This document shows, in pieces, positions 43,801 through 55,566 of a DNA stretch of 64,000 nt. A program made the position numbers and the translations under genes. Under the pieces are notes generated by a model. It searched no databases and was not told the DNA's origin. It was given only the letters and a program-made list of their open reading frames with translations. Source of the DNA: Lomentospora prolificans. Its lineage: Eukaryota; Ascomycota; Sordariomycetes; Microascales; Microascaceae. Numbering within the stretch: the first letter of the stretch is position 1; every line of letters begins with the position of its first letter. Where the stretch lies: positions 930,001 through 994,000 of the forward strand of contig JARFXM010000005.1 in assembly GCA_029532625.1 (NCBI GenBank). The letters run 5' to 3'.

Positions 43801-45779
43801 ATGACATCAGGTTCGCTTTCCTTCGACGCACCCCTGCTCTCCCAAGGCCTCGAGCCAGACTGAACCCTCCGGCTTCAAGGAAGAGAATTGATTGTTAACG
43901 TGGTAGTGTAGTGAGAGTGTGCGTTTGCGGAGACGAGGGCACAGGCAAGTCGAGCCTCATCGCGACCTTCGTCAAAGGCGTCTTCACCCCCGGCAAGATC
44001 CAGCCCGTCCTTCCTGCGGTGACCCTCCCTCCCAACATTGGCAATGCGGGAACCACCACGATTGTCGATACCTCTGCTCGACCCCAAGACCGAACAACCC
44101 TACGAAAGGAGATAAGGAAATCCAACGTTATCCTACTCGTCTACTCCGATCATTACAGCTATGAGAGGGTCGCCCTCTTCTGGATGCCGTATTTTCGGTC
44201 CCTGGGTGTCAACTTGCCCGTCGTCGTCTGCTCAAACAAGGCTGACCTCACATCAGAAGGAAGCTTCTCCCAGGTAGCCGAAGAGGAGATGAAGCCTGTT
44301 ATGGCCGAGTTCCGAGAGATCGATACATGCATACGGACAAGCGCAAAGCAAAATATCAATGTCGTTGAAGCAATCCTGCTCTGTCAGAACGCTGTTGCAT
44401 ACCCGCTAGCTCCGCTGTTCGACTACAAGGAAGGACGACTCAAGCCAGCTTGCGTCGATGCCCTTCGCCGCATCTTCTACCTTTGTGACAAGGATCACGA
44501 CGGTTTTCTCAATGACGAAGAATTAAGGACCCTTGAAGTCAAAGTTTCTGGCAAGCCCTCGACCGACGAGGAAATATCGAGCATAAAAAAGACGATTAAA
44601 AGGTCCTTACCAGACTCTGACCTTGATGCGGGTATTGACTTGCCCGCTTTCTTACAGATGAACAAGCTGTACGCTGAGGGTGGAAACCACGGTAATATTT
44701 GGAAGATCCTTCGGAAGCATAGGTATACCGACAGTTTGAGTCTTGAGGACAGTCTTTTAAGACCAAAGATCGAGGTGCCTCAGTATTCCTCGGCTGAACT
44801 CAGTCCTGCTGGCTACGAGTTCTTTGTTGATCTCTTCCTCCTCTTTGACAAGAACAAGGATGGTGTGCTCGATAGGGACGAACTCGAGGAGCTTTTTGAT
44901 CCCACACCCGGCTTGCCAAAACCCTGGACTGAAGCTTCCTTTCCTACTTCAACTGTGAGAAATGAGGCTGGATATATTACTCTCCAAGGCTGGTTAGCAC
45001 AGTGGAGCATGACTACATTCCTTGACCCCAAGACGACGTTGGAGTATCTTGCATACTTGGGCTTTGAGCCCTCAAACCCCAAGGATTCAACCGTGTCCGC
45101 TCTCAAGATTACCAAACCGCGCAAGCGCCGCAGGCGTCTCGACAAGGTGGAGAGAACGGTGGTCCACTGCTACGTACTGGGAGCTCCTGGCGCCGGAAAG
45201 TCGTCTCTGCTTGATGCTTTCCTCAAAATCCCTTTCGATGGTCTACACAGGCCTACCATCCAACCTCGCAGAGCAGTAGACAGTGTCGAGCTTCCGGGAG
45301 GAAAGCAATGTTATCTTATTCTCGAAGAGCTCGCCCTTCACGAGCACGCCATCCTCGAGAACCAAGCCAAGCTTGATGCTTGCGACCTCATCTGTTACGC
45401 CTACGACTCCTCCGACCCCGACTCCTTCTCTCATATTGTCGACCTGCGAGCCAAGTATCCTCAGCTCGACGAGCTCCCGGCTGTCTACACAGCGCTAAAA
45501 GCAGATCGGGACAAGGCCACACAGCGCACCGAACTACAGCCTGACGCCTACACGGCGGAGCTCAACGTCAGCGCGCCTCTTCACGTCAGTGTAAAGTGGA
45601 GCAGTATTAGCGAATTGTTCGTCGCCCTAGCCGAGGCGGCTACGCATCCTAGTTCGGCGTTCCCCAAGATCGAGGAGCCATCTCCTGACAGGACGAATTT
45701 GTATATCGCCGTTACGGCCGTTGCCTGTGTTGGTGTTGCCGCCGCCATGATATGGAAGCGTTCCAACGCTACGAATTAG
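43801..45779 (+). CDS. gem1: Mitochondrial Rho GTPase Gem1/Miro
   Basis: Tail-anchored outer-mitochondrial-membrane GTPase that regulates mitochondrial shape and inheritance and, in yeast, ER-mitochondria contacts. Exon 1 is just 10 nt (43801-43810, ATGACATCAG). A 101-nt intron with donor GTTCGC and acceptor TAG is removed. Exon 2 (43912-45779) completes MTSVRVCVCGDEGTGKSS. The protein is 625 aa. GTPase 1 has the P-loop GDEGTGKSS (10-18). EF-hands are DKDHDGFLNDEE (196-207) and DKNKDGVLDRDE (316-327). GTPase 2 has GAPGAGKSS (427-435). A C-terminal hydrophobic helix YIAVTAVACVGVAAAMIW is followed by KRSNATN. This order and length are exactly those of Miro proteins. Without the small first exon no ATG precedes the P-loop, which supports the splice. 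Confidence 0.94.
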
Positions 45780-46268
45780 GTGGTGTTGTGTGGACGTTGT
45801 CTATGGGATATAATTTGAGTGAGCTTGGCATTCTCTGAGTGCGTTTTGCATCTCTTTTTGGCTTTCTCTCTCTTTTTTTTTTTCTTTTTTCTTTTTAGCC
45901 CTCTTGCATTTATTTCACTTCTCCTTGGGGAGCAGGATGGCATTCTTCATTTTATATTGCGGATAGGGCATTTTTTTTGGTGCCATGATACCCTACTCAT
46001 TCATAACACATTAGGTAGCCTTGTTAGTATAATTTAATACACAATATTTCAAAAAATTTCAGAAACAGATTTAGGGTGAGGGATGAATGGAACCAATTAT
46101 TTCTTATTTGATTTTACCTTTCTAGAGGTGGTTTTGTAATATTGATACAAGTAGAACTTGTGTCCGCTAGACACTAAACGAGCCCGCAAGCCCAAAAATA
46201 TACTCCCGTCTTGTCCTATGCCACCATGATTTTTTGGATTCCGAATCGATAAAAGCAACGCCATTCCC
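45780..46268. other. Convergent 3' region gem1 / abd1
   Basis: T-rich tracts and AT-rich sequence; 3' UTRs of both genes, nothing else seen. Confidence 0.6.
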
Positions 46269-47755
46269 TTACACCTTGTAGAAGCAAAACGCAACATAAA
46301 AGCCAGCCGCCTCCATCTCTTCCTCGGACACCAACAGTGGGCCTCTACCCCTCTCCCTAACCCCCATCCTCTCGCTCAAGGGGCCCAGCACCTCGTCGTC
46401 CTTTTCAGATTCCCAGACATCGGTAAAGGACTTGTGGTACTGCAGCTCGAGATTGTAATCCTCGGCCAGGGCACGGAAGGCTTCCCAGGGGACCACGTAC
46501 TCGGGAACCTCCTCGACAGCCTCGTGCAGGAAGTAGTTATATTTCCAGCCGAAGGCGGGACGGAAGATGCCATCCTCTGGAGTGGGGCCAGGGAACCGAA
46601 CGCGGTAGATGGAGTTGCCCCATTCGGCGCCGGCTTCGGCTTCGCCTTCCTCGAGCTCTCCGTCTTCGGCCTCGGCTTCGGGGGGGGGGCGGGGTGGTAG
46701 ATTTGACGGGGGTGGCCCCCTGACCGCCGTCCTCCCCCTTCTTTTTGGCCTGCTGGGCGTTGTATTGGCGCACGCGCTCGCTTAGGACGTCGGAGTTGGG
46801 GATGCAGCCGATGAACCGGCCGCCCTTTGTGAGGGCGCCGGCAACGTTGCGAAGCATCCTGCGAGCCTTTTCTTCCGTTTCGAAGGCGTAATGCATGCAG
46901 AACATCATGGTGACTACATCGAAGCCGCGGCGGTTCATGGGCGACGGGTCGAAACCAACTTGTCGAACAATCTCGAGGTCCTCGATGGATTCGCCGTAGC
47001 AGTCCTTGACCATGAATCGCGCGTCGAAGAGACGCGGCGGCCTCCTATTGTGATGACCGCCCCTCCCACCACGCCCCCCTGCTGGCCATGTTTCTGTATC
47101 GGTCTCGCGCCTGTTCGATGCTAATGTCCGCGGGATCCAAGCCGACGTAGAGTTCCACACTCTGGGGCGCTTGCTGCCACTTGCCCAGGTCGCCACCCTT
47201 TCCGCACCCAATATCAAGCACTAAAAGCTGCTTCCCACTAGAGATGCCTCGCTCCATCGCACCAGGGGTGTGATCCTCATCGGGGGAAAACCGCTGTATG
47301 ATGCAGCTCTTGACCCAATTGTTAAACGACCGCAGCCCCTTGATTTTGCTATCCGTCCTGCGCCAGTCCCTACCTCTCTCAGGTACGCTGTTGTAGTGCT
47401 CCCTCACGACATCGTTGATGCCCCGAAGTCGCTGTCTCTCCGCCTCGGCAGCTTCAGCAGCAGCCTGCTCCCTCTCGCGCTCGATTTGGCGTTGTCTGAT
47501 GGCTTGACGCTCGTCGGCGGAGATTTGCGCGCGCCTCCCCGGACGTTTCTGTTTGCGAGCGTGCTCCGATGGGGACACGGCGCGACGTTTCGCGGGTTGG
47601 AGGTTTCGAGCGTTGTAGGGCTGGGGAAGCTCGTCGACCTCGTCGTTACGACGGGAACGGGATGGGGAATCATACGAAGGTGAGGGTGAGTGTTTGCGTT
47701 TATTCCCGCGGTCATAGTCGTCAGGGGAATGACGCGATTCGGGATCGGCGCCCAT
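46269..47755 (-). CDS. abd1: mRNA cap guanine-N7 methyltransferase (two one-base homopolymer frameshifts)
   Basis: Nuclear enzyme that methylates the 5' cap guanine using S-adenosylmethionine. It is intronless, 494 aa if two single bases are removed. The N-terminal 110 residues are charged and disordered. Motif I VLDIGCGKGGDLGKW lies near 179-193, followed by YVGLDPADISIEQARDRYR. After RNMASR the frame is lost at a G6 run (plus-strand C6, 47074-47079) and recovered as HHNRRPPRLFDARFMVKDCYGES. MNRRGFDVVTMMFCMHYAFE and GGRFIGCIPNSDVLSERV follow. A second loss occurs at a C10 run (plus G10, 46680-46689), after which EAEAEDGELEEG leads to AEWGNSIYRVRFPG, EVPEYVVPWEAF and the end FYVAFCFYKV. The 1487-nt span minus two is divisible by three. 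All conserved motifs survive and the enzyme is essential in yeast, so sequence error is likelier than a pseudogene. It is divergent from RPN7. Confidence 0.88.
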
Positions 47756-48365
47756 GTTCGCCGATGGGGATGGGGGGTGAGAATTGAAAGGTGCAGAGGT
47801 CAGCTGAGGCTGAGGTTTTGGAAAGGAAGAAACCTGGGGTATTCAACTCGAGAGGGACAAAATTTGGGAGTAAAAAGGATTAGGTTATCGAGATGTATTC
47901 GGGCGCAAAACACCCGCTAGGATTGGAAATGTGGAATTTCCTCAGATAGGCTTTTTCAATGCAGTTCAGTCCGGCTGGCCCTGTTTCGTTTGGAAGAGAA
48001 CGGAAAAGGCAAGTGGTGTGGACCGAGAATTTGGGGCGTGTTGCCGCGTGTGCGTATTCTCACTGCAGCCTTGCCTTGACGCTTGGACCACCCAGCGCCA
48101 GCACCTAGCAAGAGCAGGAGCAACCCAGCTCTGCAAAGCAGCCTTCCGCCCTCCGTCAACATCACAACCACGACCATCTCTACCATCCCCAATACATCTT
48201 CTAGAGCTTCCATTCCTATCGCTGGTGTTTTCACCACATCTTTCTTCCCATAGGAAATTAATTCTCCACCTCGTCTCCCATCCGATTCGAGCCATCCTAC
48301 CTTTCCGACATCTTGCCTGACTTGACCTCAGGAACTCGTGACAAATCAGCTCGACCGTCGCCGCC
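47756..48365. other. Divergent promoter region abd1 / rpn7
   Basis: 610 bp between the two start codons. No proteasome-associated GGTGGCAAA element was found by eye. No gene. Confidence 0.5.
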
Positions 48366-49987
48366 ATGGGTTCCGATCCTCAGTACGCCAAATGGCCTCT
48401 CCTGCCCCTCAGCCAACATGTCTTCACCCTCACAAACCAGTACGCGTCCCGGTCGAGCCAAGAATCCGCCGTCAAAGCTCTGCAAGATGCCATCAACGAG
48501 CACAAGATGGCGCCTTTCTACCGGTACTTGGCGCACCCTATCGAAGGTATCCTGAACACCGTCGGCGAAGGTAAAACTCCTGGCGGTCCTGGAAAGCCAC
48601 TTAGCCGGAAATCGAGCTTGGTCGGTATTATTGCGACAAAGAACCCCGTCACCACGGTCACGTTGCCCTGGGATGAGGGTCTCTACGAGAAGCTAAAGGC
48701 GGACAACGACAAAGAGCTTGAGGGCTTCCAGAAGGAGGAGGACGAGGCGGTTGAAAACGCTGGAGATACCGAGGTCTTGGCTGCTCGAGGGAAGAGGGCC
48801 GACTTTTGGGCTCGCGTTGGTGACAAGGTAAGCTTTGATCCTCCAGCCATAAATACCTGGTGACCCTGGAACTGCCCGCTGATATGATTCATCACCTAGG
48901 ACCGGGCCATTAGCAGCTACGAAGATGTATTCGAGAAGACTGGTGTCGTTGGTTCCCGAATCGATCTTGTCCTTGCGATAATAAGAATGGGCCTCTTTTA
49001 TGGCGACAAGCCGCTCGTCAAGAAGCATGTTGAGAGGGCCAAGGCCCTCGTCGAAGCGGGAGGTGACTGGGACCGAAGGAATCGCCTCAAGGCATACGAG
49101 GGCATCCACCTCCTCACTGTCCGATCTTACAACCTTGCCGCCCCCCTGCTACTCGACAGCTTGTCCACCTTTACCAGCTACGAGCTCTGCACCTACTCGT
49201 CCCTTGTTGTATACTCTGTCCTCGCCGGTTCCGTTTCGCTCAAGCGCCTCGACTTCAAGTCCAAGGTTGTCGATGCTCCCGAGATCAAGGCCATTCTTGG
49301 CGATGGCGAAGACAAGCTCCTGGCGCTCAGCGGTGCCATTTCCGCCGGCCCCAGCGGCGACGACACCATGGAAGTCGAGCAGGAGGGACCCAGCGCTGCC
49401 AAAACTACCGCCGTCAACCTCACCACGCTCGGCAGTTCAATCGATCAGCCCGAGGCCGAGCTCGCCATTGACTTCTCCCCTCTCTCCCGGCTCGTCACAA
49501 GCCTTTACAACGGCCGCTACAAGTCCTTCTTCCTGGCTCTCGCCCAGGTCGAGGAGCAGTTCCTCAACCAGGACCGATACCTCCACGAGCACAAGAACTG
49601 GTTCATCCGCGAGATGCGCCTACGTGCCTATCAACAGCTCCTCCAGAGCTATCGCGTCGTCGGCCTCGAGAGCATGGCCAACGACTTTGGCGTCACCGTC
49701 GAATTCCTCGACAGGTAAGCTGGCTATGAATCCCCTTTCGACTCTTGTTATTTTTGAACTTTCCTACTAACGCTATCCTCTCCAGGGATCTTGCCAAGTT
49801 CATCGCTGCCGGCCGCATCCCCTGCACCATCGACCGCGTTGCAGGAAAGGGCGGCATTATCGAGACCAACCGCCCCGACGACAAGAACAAGCAGTACCAG
49901 GACCTCGTCCGCCAAGGCGACCAGCTCATCACGAAGCTCCAAAAGTACGGCCAGGCCGTGCGGCTACGAGGAAGCGAGAGGGCATGA
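48366..49987 (+). CDS. rpn7: 26S proteasome regulatory subunit Rpn7
   Basis: Non-ATPase lid subunit of the 19S regulatory particle. Exons 48366-48827, 48900-49714 and 49786-49987 encode 492 aa. Introns are 72 nt (GTAAGC) and 71 nt (GTAAGC; branch CTAAC). The N-terminus MGSDPQYAKWPLLPLSQHVF and the block FYRYLAHPIEGILN are recognisable as Rpn7. The helical repeat region contains RIGLVL-type sequence VGSRIDLVLAIIRMGLFYGD. The PCI domain lies in about residues 330-460 (LYNGRYKSFFLALAQVEEQF, WFIREMRLRAYQQLLQSY, FGVTVEFLDRDLAKFIAAGR, IPCTIDRVAGKGGIIETNRP). The C-terminus GDQLITKLQKYGQAVRLRG is typical. A Met/Glu/Pro-rich insert near 300 separates the two halves, as in other filamentous fungi (recall). 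Confidence 0.93.
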
Positions 49988-50598
49988 GCGGATTAAGAAC
50001 GGAAGAAGAAATATGAGGAAGAGATTGCTACGCGGTTCTTTTCTTGAGCTAGAATCGGGTGGAAAGGAAGAAGGCTTGGCCACGGCGTAGTGGTGGGGTT
50101 CCTTTTTTTTTTTTTATTATTATCTTTTCTTTTTCCGGGTGTGCCAGTGTATCATCATAGTCGCATTCGCCCTTGAGGTGTTTCTCGATAGAACAAAAGA
50201 CCGGTTCCGTGTGATCGCAGGGAGGCTTTGCATCATGGAGTAAGCAGCTCCGAAGATTCGGGCGCCGTCACCACCGTCTACATGCCACGGATAAAGGTCT
50301 CAGCAATTTAGAAGATCAAGGTCCTTCTCCCTTACTATATAGTTCATTTATATATAAAAGGACTTTTGCTCTCATACGCCGTGACTATGTATGCATCGCA
50401 CGCGCAAAAAGGCTCGCCATATGCATTACCATTTGACGCACCAGAACCGTTTATGAATATATATATATGTATGTGTGTGTGTATGTGGCGAGTACTTTTT
50501 TTCGTTCCTGAATCCCAGTCTACCCACCACCTCTTTTATATAAATCCCGTTTTGAAGTACACCTCTACTTCCATCTCCAATCTAAAACGTCCAACCGC
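49988..50598. other. Convergent 3' region rpn7 / alanine aminotransferase
   Basis: AT-rich 3' UTR sequence with a T13 run at 50103-50115 and a short TA/TG-rich patch near 50458-50480. No gene. Confidence 0.6.
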
Positions 50599-52568
50599 TT
50601 AGCGGTATTGGTCCATAAACTCCTTGTGGAACTTGACAATGCTGCCAACCCACTCGGTGCCAGGAGCCAAGAAGGTGGTCCTGAAGTGGAGGGTACCCTC
50701 CTTCTGGCCGAAGCCGGAGCCGGGAACGACGCAGATGCCGGTAGCCTCGAGGAGCCTCATGCAGTAGAACTCATCGGGGGTGCGGCCCTCGGCGGCGGCG
50801 GCCTCGGCAGCCTTGGCGGGGAGCTTGATGGTGGGGAAGATGTACATGGAGCCCTGGGGTTCGCCGCATTCGACGCCCTCCATCTGGGAGAAGGCGGCGT
50901 GGAGGGCGTAGGCGCGCTCCTTGAGGCCGTTGAAAATCGCGCTGTACTCTTGGTTGTAGAGCTCGTACGAGGGCTCGCCCTCCTTGGGGGGGTTGACCAT
51001 GAGCTCGACGAGGCACTGGCCGAGGACGGGGGCGCAGAGGGTGATGGAGACAAACTTGTAGATCTCGGCTTCGACGAGAGGGTCGAAACCAACGAGCTCA
51101 AAGTAGCCGCCACGGTGGCCGCACTCGCCGACCATGCCCTTGGAGATGGAGTGGAGGGAGGCGAGCTCGAGGTGATCGTAGACGCCGGGCTGCTCCTGTT
51201 GCATGCGGCGGAGGACGGCCTTGAAGGAATGGAATTCGCCGACGAAGACGTTGGTCTGGTAGACCTCATCGGCGATGATGACGAGGTTCTCCTGGCGAGC
51301 GAACTCAATGACGGAACGGATATCCTCCTCGGGCAGGGAGGCACCGGTGGGGTTACCAGGGTTGATGATGACAATGGCACGGGTATCGACGCCCTCAGCC
51401 TTGGCCTTCTCATACGAGGCCTTGATGGTCTCGAGGTCGGTTCCCCATGACTTAGCCTCGTCGAGGTAGTAGGGGACGCAGACAGCGTCAAGCACGGCCA
51501 AGCTGGCGGTGTAGAGAGGGTACTGGGGGATGGGGACGAGAATACCGCTGTTCTTGTCGGCGCAGATGATGTGAAGGAGGGTGTTTACGCCAGACGAGGC
51601 ACCGGCGGAAAGGTAGATGTGAGCAGGGTCAGCAGGGAAGCCATCTCGCCCTAGATTGGGAATGGAGAGTCAGTTTCGGTTCTCGCAGTTTTGTGGTTAC
51701 CCACACAGGTGCTACATATGCACGCTCGACACGTCCCTTGCCGATTCTGAGACGAACAAACTCTGATCCCCCGCGAACGAGGTGGGACGACAAAGAAAAA
51801 GACAAAAAGGGGGAGGCAAAACACTCAAGGAACGGTAGTGTGGGGGGTGCTGGAGGGAATTAGTGGTCAAGACTCACTCTCAAGGAAGTTGGCGACGCTC
51901 TGCTTTATCGCGGGAACACCAGCGCTAGCGCTGTAAGCACCGACAGACTGGCACTGGCTCAGAAGCCACTCGGCGCGCTCAATGACATCGGACTTATAGC
52001 CGAGGCTGTTGATGAGCACATCCGGGTGCTGGAGGAGCTTGGGGTTCTCAAGTAGACTGGCAACCTGGCGGAAGAAGGTGATGGGCTTCTGGTCGAGCTG
52101 CTGGGGGTTGCCGATGTTGGCGGAGATAACTTCCTTGAAGGGGAGGCCTGACTCGCCGTTGGCGAGCTTGGCACGGTAGAGCTCGGACTTGACGGCAAGC
52201 TCACCCCTCACGGCGTACTGGGCCTTGACAACGTGCTGGTTGATGTTGTCGATGTTTAACCTCGGGGTGGTCTTGTTGGTCGACATGTTGCGGCGTCGTT
52301 GTGGGTGGTGAAGGGGGGCGCGGAAACAAGAATGCGTGTGGGAGCGGAAAGACGAAGACGAAGAAGAGGAAGCAGAAGCAGAGGATAGTAGTGACCGGCT
52401 ACTAGCGAGTTTACAAGTACGAGAAGCGGCAGTATGAAGGTTTGCGACAAAAGGTCTGGGGATGGCGGGGAAGCGATGGAGATGGGCTTTAGTAGGATAG
52501 TGGGGCCATTTTGACAGCGTCAACCGAGACGGTCTTAATATCGCAGTGCCAGAGCCCATGGTGGCCAT
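50599..52568 (-). CDS. alt1: Alanine aminotransferase, mitochondrial/cytosolic
   Basis: PLP-dependent class I/II aminotransferase interconverting alanine plus 2-oxoglutarate with pyruvate plus glutamate. Exons 51878-52568 and 50599-51650 are separated by a 227-nt GTGAGT intron; the join FLERRDGFPADP is in frame. The protein is 580 aa. The first 90 residues are Arg/Ser-rich and positively charged (mitochondrial presequence, inferred). A second ATG at the end of that region (MSTNKTTPRLNIDNIN) could yield a cytosolic form. Family blocks are HVVKAQYAVRGELAV, SANIGNPQQLDQKPITFFRQ, GAYSASAGVPAIK, SAGASSGVNTLLH and INPGNPTGASL. The Schiff-base lysine lies in LHSISKGMVGECGHRGGY (Lys401). The strong codon bias creates a 280-codon open frame on the plus strand, treated as a shadow. 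Confidence 0.94.
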
Positions 52569-53916
52569 TCTGGAAGATGGTGGGGCACGTCTCTACGAGT
52601 AGGACTAAGCCGAAGAGATAAGGCAATCGGATGGGCAGGATCGGAACACCCTCGTCTCGAAACGGGCCAGGGCGAGCAGCAAGCACCGGAGACTGCAGCG
52701 ACACCAGTCGTGGCAGACCAGCGTGAGCAGATCAAGCGTGAGCCGAGACCGTGTGTGGTCTGGTCTGGTGTAAACGCCAATTGGCTCAGCTCGGAAGCTC
52801 AAGGGGCGATTTTGGTCTGGTTTCAGCGAAAACCGGAGGTACCGTGTACGAGCGATTTCCGTCGGGATGGTCGCGCTTAGTTCAAAAGCTGCAGCTGCGC
52901 GTCCACGACCGTGAGTGCCTTGATGTATTGTGTACCAGCAAGCGTCCTTTTTGGGTTCCCTTGCTGCTGCTGCGGCTATTTACTGCCTGGCTGTGTTATG
53001 TGTGTGCTCTTTGAGATCTTTCCTTTCTTCCCACCTCGGAATTTTTTTCTGCGCCTTTGACTGGTGATTCGAAGCCGGGCTGACCCCTGGCAACGTTGGC
53101 AGTTCGAGAGCAAAAGTGGCCTGGTGGCGTGGTTTTTGGCGAGAAGAGGGCGACCAGCTGATTGCGGTTTTTCTCGGCTCCCTGCTAAATCGAGATTGGG
53201 AGATTGAGATGCGAGATATAAAAGAGAAGAGAGATTTGTTTGATTGGGGAAAGGATGTGGCAGATTTGGGCGGGGGAAGATAGAAAAAATGTAATATGTG
53301 GCGTCCCAAGGGAGGAGCTTTCCCTTTTTGAAACCTCACGATGTTGTCGAGTCAATTTACGCTAAGGCCTTCAGCTCCTTGATACGGCGGCGTAATTATT
53401 TTTTTTTTCTCCGCGTGAGCAATTAAAACGCTCAGAGTAAGAGAAGGGCGAACCGTACTTTTCTATGCTGCTTCTATAAGCTTGTCCTGGGGGGGGCCTG
53501 GCGGAAAAATACAAGTGGAATGGAAGAAGCAGAGAGGAACCGGGGTTTGGCCAAATTGCTACTGGGACCCGGAGGATACTAGAAAAGGGGCCCGAAACCA
53601 AGCGCCAGGCCACGGGGTCAAAAGCAAGCTCATCTACGGCCCGTCCAGCAGGTACGGGGAATTGTGCAAACCCGAGAGACAAGCAGCTTGGGAGGGTGGG
53701 AAACGTGAACAAAGAGTCATCCGGACTTAAGCAGCGCTCGGCGCGATGCCGGTATGCGCCTGTGTGCTATATCGGGAAGCTGCCCACTAGCTGGCTATCA
53801 ATTCAGTTCCCAGATTATTTGGACGCGACGTTGGACCCTTGAATGCCTGCCGATGACAAAAATTACAGTACCAATGGATATTTCAAGGTGGTCAATGGGC
53901 GAATCAATGGTATGGT
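52569..53916. other. Intergenic region upstream of alanine aminotransferase
   Basis: No gene supported; short ORFs only. The right part is the start of the repeat-bounded block. Confidence 0.5.
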
Positions 53917-54081
53917 ATCAATGGTACAGTAAAAGGCGAAATGGGTGTCGCTAAAACTTTTGGTCAACCTTTTTAATATAGTGGGCAGGCCCGTTTCCTG
54001 GATGCCAGCGGTTGTAGCTTGAGGGTCATCCTGTACCTCTTGTAACCAGGAAGTACCGGCTGTGTCTGCTCCCTAACAAAA
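53917..54081 (+). repeat. Left arm of an inverted repeat pair
   Basis: It shares a long segment with the reverse complement of 56586-56721: TACAGTAAAAGGCGAA, TGGGTGTCGC and a long exact block TGTACCTCTTGTAACCAGGA continuing AGTACCGG, then GTGTCTGCT and CCTAACAAAA. A third partial copy of the first part is at 56281-56310 in this orientation. Confidence 0.8.
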
Positions 54082-54129
54082 AGCTATGGATTTTCTCAAC
54101 CATCACAGGCTGGAAATATGATGGATCTT

Positions 54130-54460
54130 TCTTTCACACTTTACTTCCTCGCTTCCCCCACCTTCTGTCACCACCCAAGTCGCCCTTTGCGCCAGCGCCA
54201 ACCACAATATCTTGATCAAAATCCTACTAGAAAAGGGACTTGATCCTAATCTAATAGCATCAGAAGCCTCACGTAGTTTACACGCTGTCGAAAGAATCCG
54301 CCTGGAGACGCAGCTATCCGAAAGGCCGAGCTCGAGAACGACGCGCCCGGGACGCCAGAGCTGCATTACGCCACCCATGCAGAAAGCCCTGCGTGATATC
54401 CTGGCTCAACGCCCGGACATGTATCTGTCGGTGCGAAATGGCAGAATTTCTTCTCAGTAA
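54130..54460 (+). pseudogene. Possible ankyrin-repeat fragment
   Basis: One open frame ending at the stop near 54460 contains ALCASANHNILIKILLEKG followed by LDPN, which resembles a single ankyrin repeat (compare the consensus AA..GH..IVKLLLEKGADPN). No convincing ATG, no second repeat and no splice partner were found, and it lies inside the repeat-bounded block. It may be a relic of a gene or chance similarity. Confidence 0.25.
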
Positions 54461-55566
54461 GTTCAGAAAGACATAACAGAAAGATCCATCAGTCGCCCCC
54501 TACGCTCAATTGGCTGGACATGAAAAACGATCCGGCGTATTGCACGACAATGAGATGCCGACCTTCGCGATCATGATCTACATATAATATCTTAATACAA
54601 GTCCTACCAACTTATCTTCATCAATGAGCCAGGCTGTGATAGAAGGGCTGGATACTGATGATGGGGGTGGTCCCTAAAGGGGTCCTCCCCTATTCAAATT
54701 ACAGAGTTCAACTGGGGAATGTGATAGCATATTCTGCCTGCATATACACAGGATAGCCAGCGTCATACTAAGACGAGTATATCAGGGATTAATACGAAGG
54801 TAGACACCGAGCTATTTGAGGACAAAAGTATTTCATGCCGACATGCCTCGTGGTTGACAAATCTAAAGAGATCTAAACTTTCAGGTACACATTGCTGGTT
54901 CGCTTTGTCCTGCCTACCTCGTAGGTACGAAAAGAGGGCACAGAGCACTTCCTTTAATTGTTTTTTACGAGGTTCTAAAGGCTTCCACAGATCGATGGAC
55001 AACCACATGACCTAAATCAAAACAAAACAAAAAGCCTATTTTCCTCGGATGATCATGACTGCCTTATATATGATTCAAACTCATTTCAATCCCGCATCCG
55101 GCTGCCTTGTTAGCTGTGTGACCTGGAATCCAAACAACACAATACACTCAGTTTTGCGGTCAATGTGAGATTTTTTTCCGAATCTAAGTCTTCAGGTTCC
55201 AGCTAATAGTGTTGTTACATATGTGTGAAAATGTTTACGCCGAATTTCGATGTGCTGATCGCCATGAGGAACGTGGCGAGCATCGGGATCCATGATCGCT
55301 TTAAACATATAGTGAGATGCGACCAAGCACGGCAGACTGGCATCATGTGTCAAAATCGAGACAACGTTCATATTCTTCAAGAGGATGATCCAGACGACAA
55401 CTGCCCCCAGTGTAAAGGCGAAACACCTCCAGAAACCCCGTAATTTACATCGGTCGTTGAGGATGGGCTAGAAAGAAATGTTCATTGTCGTGGCTCAAGG
55501 GGAATCCTGGTCCCAGTTGATATATCAGCGCCACCCCAAGGATACATCAGACAACGTTTTTTAGCT

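Noticed and set aside
46269..47755. abd1 as a pseudogene or as two genes
   Set aside because: All motifs are intact and only two one-base homopolymer changes are needed; an essential gene is unlikely to be dead.
50608..51450. 280-codon plus-strand frame across the alanine aminotransferase gene
   Set aside because: Antisense shadow of a strongly biased coding exon; low-complexity Gly/Leu/Asp composition.
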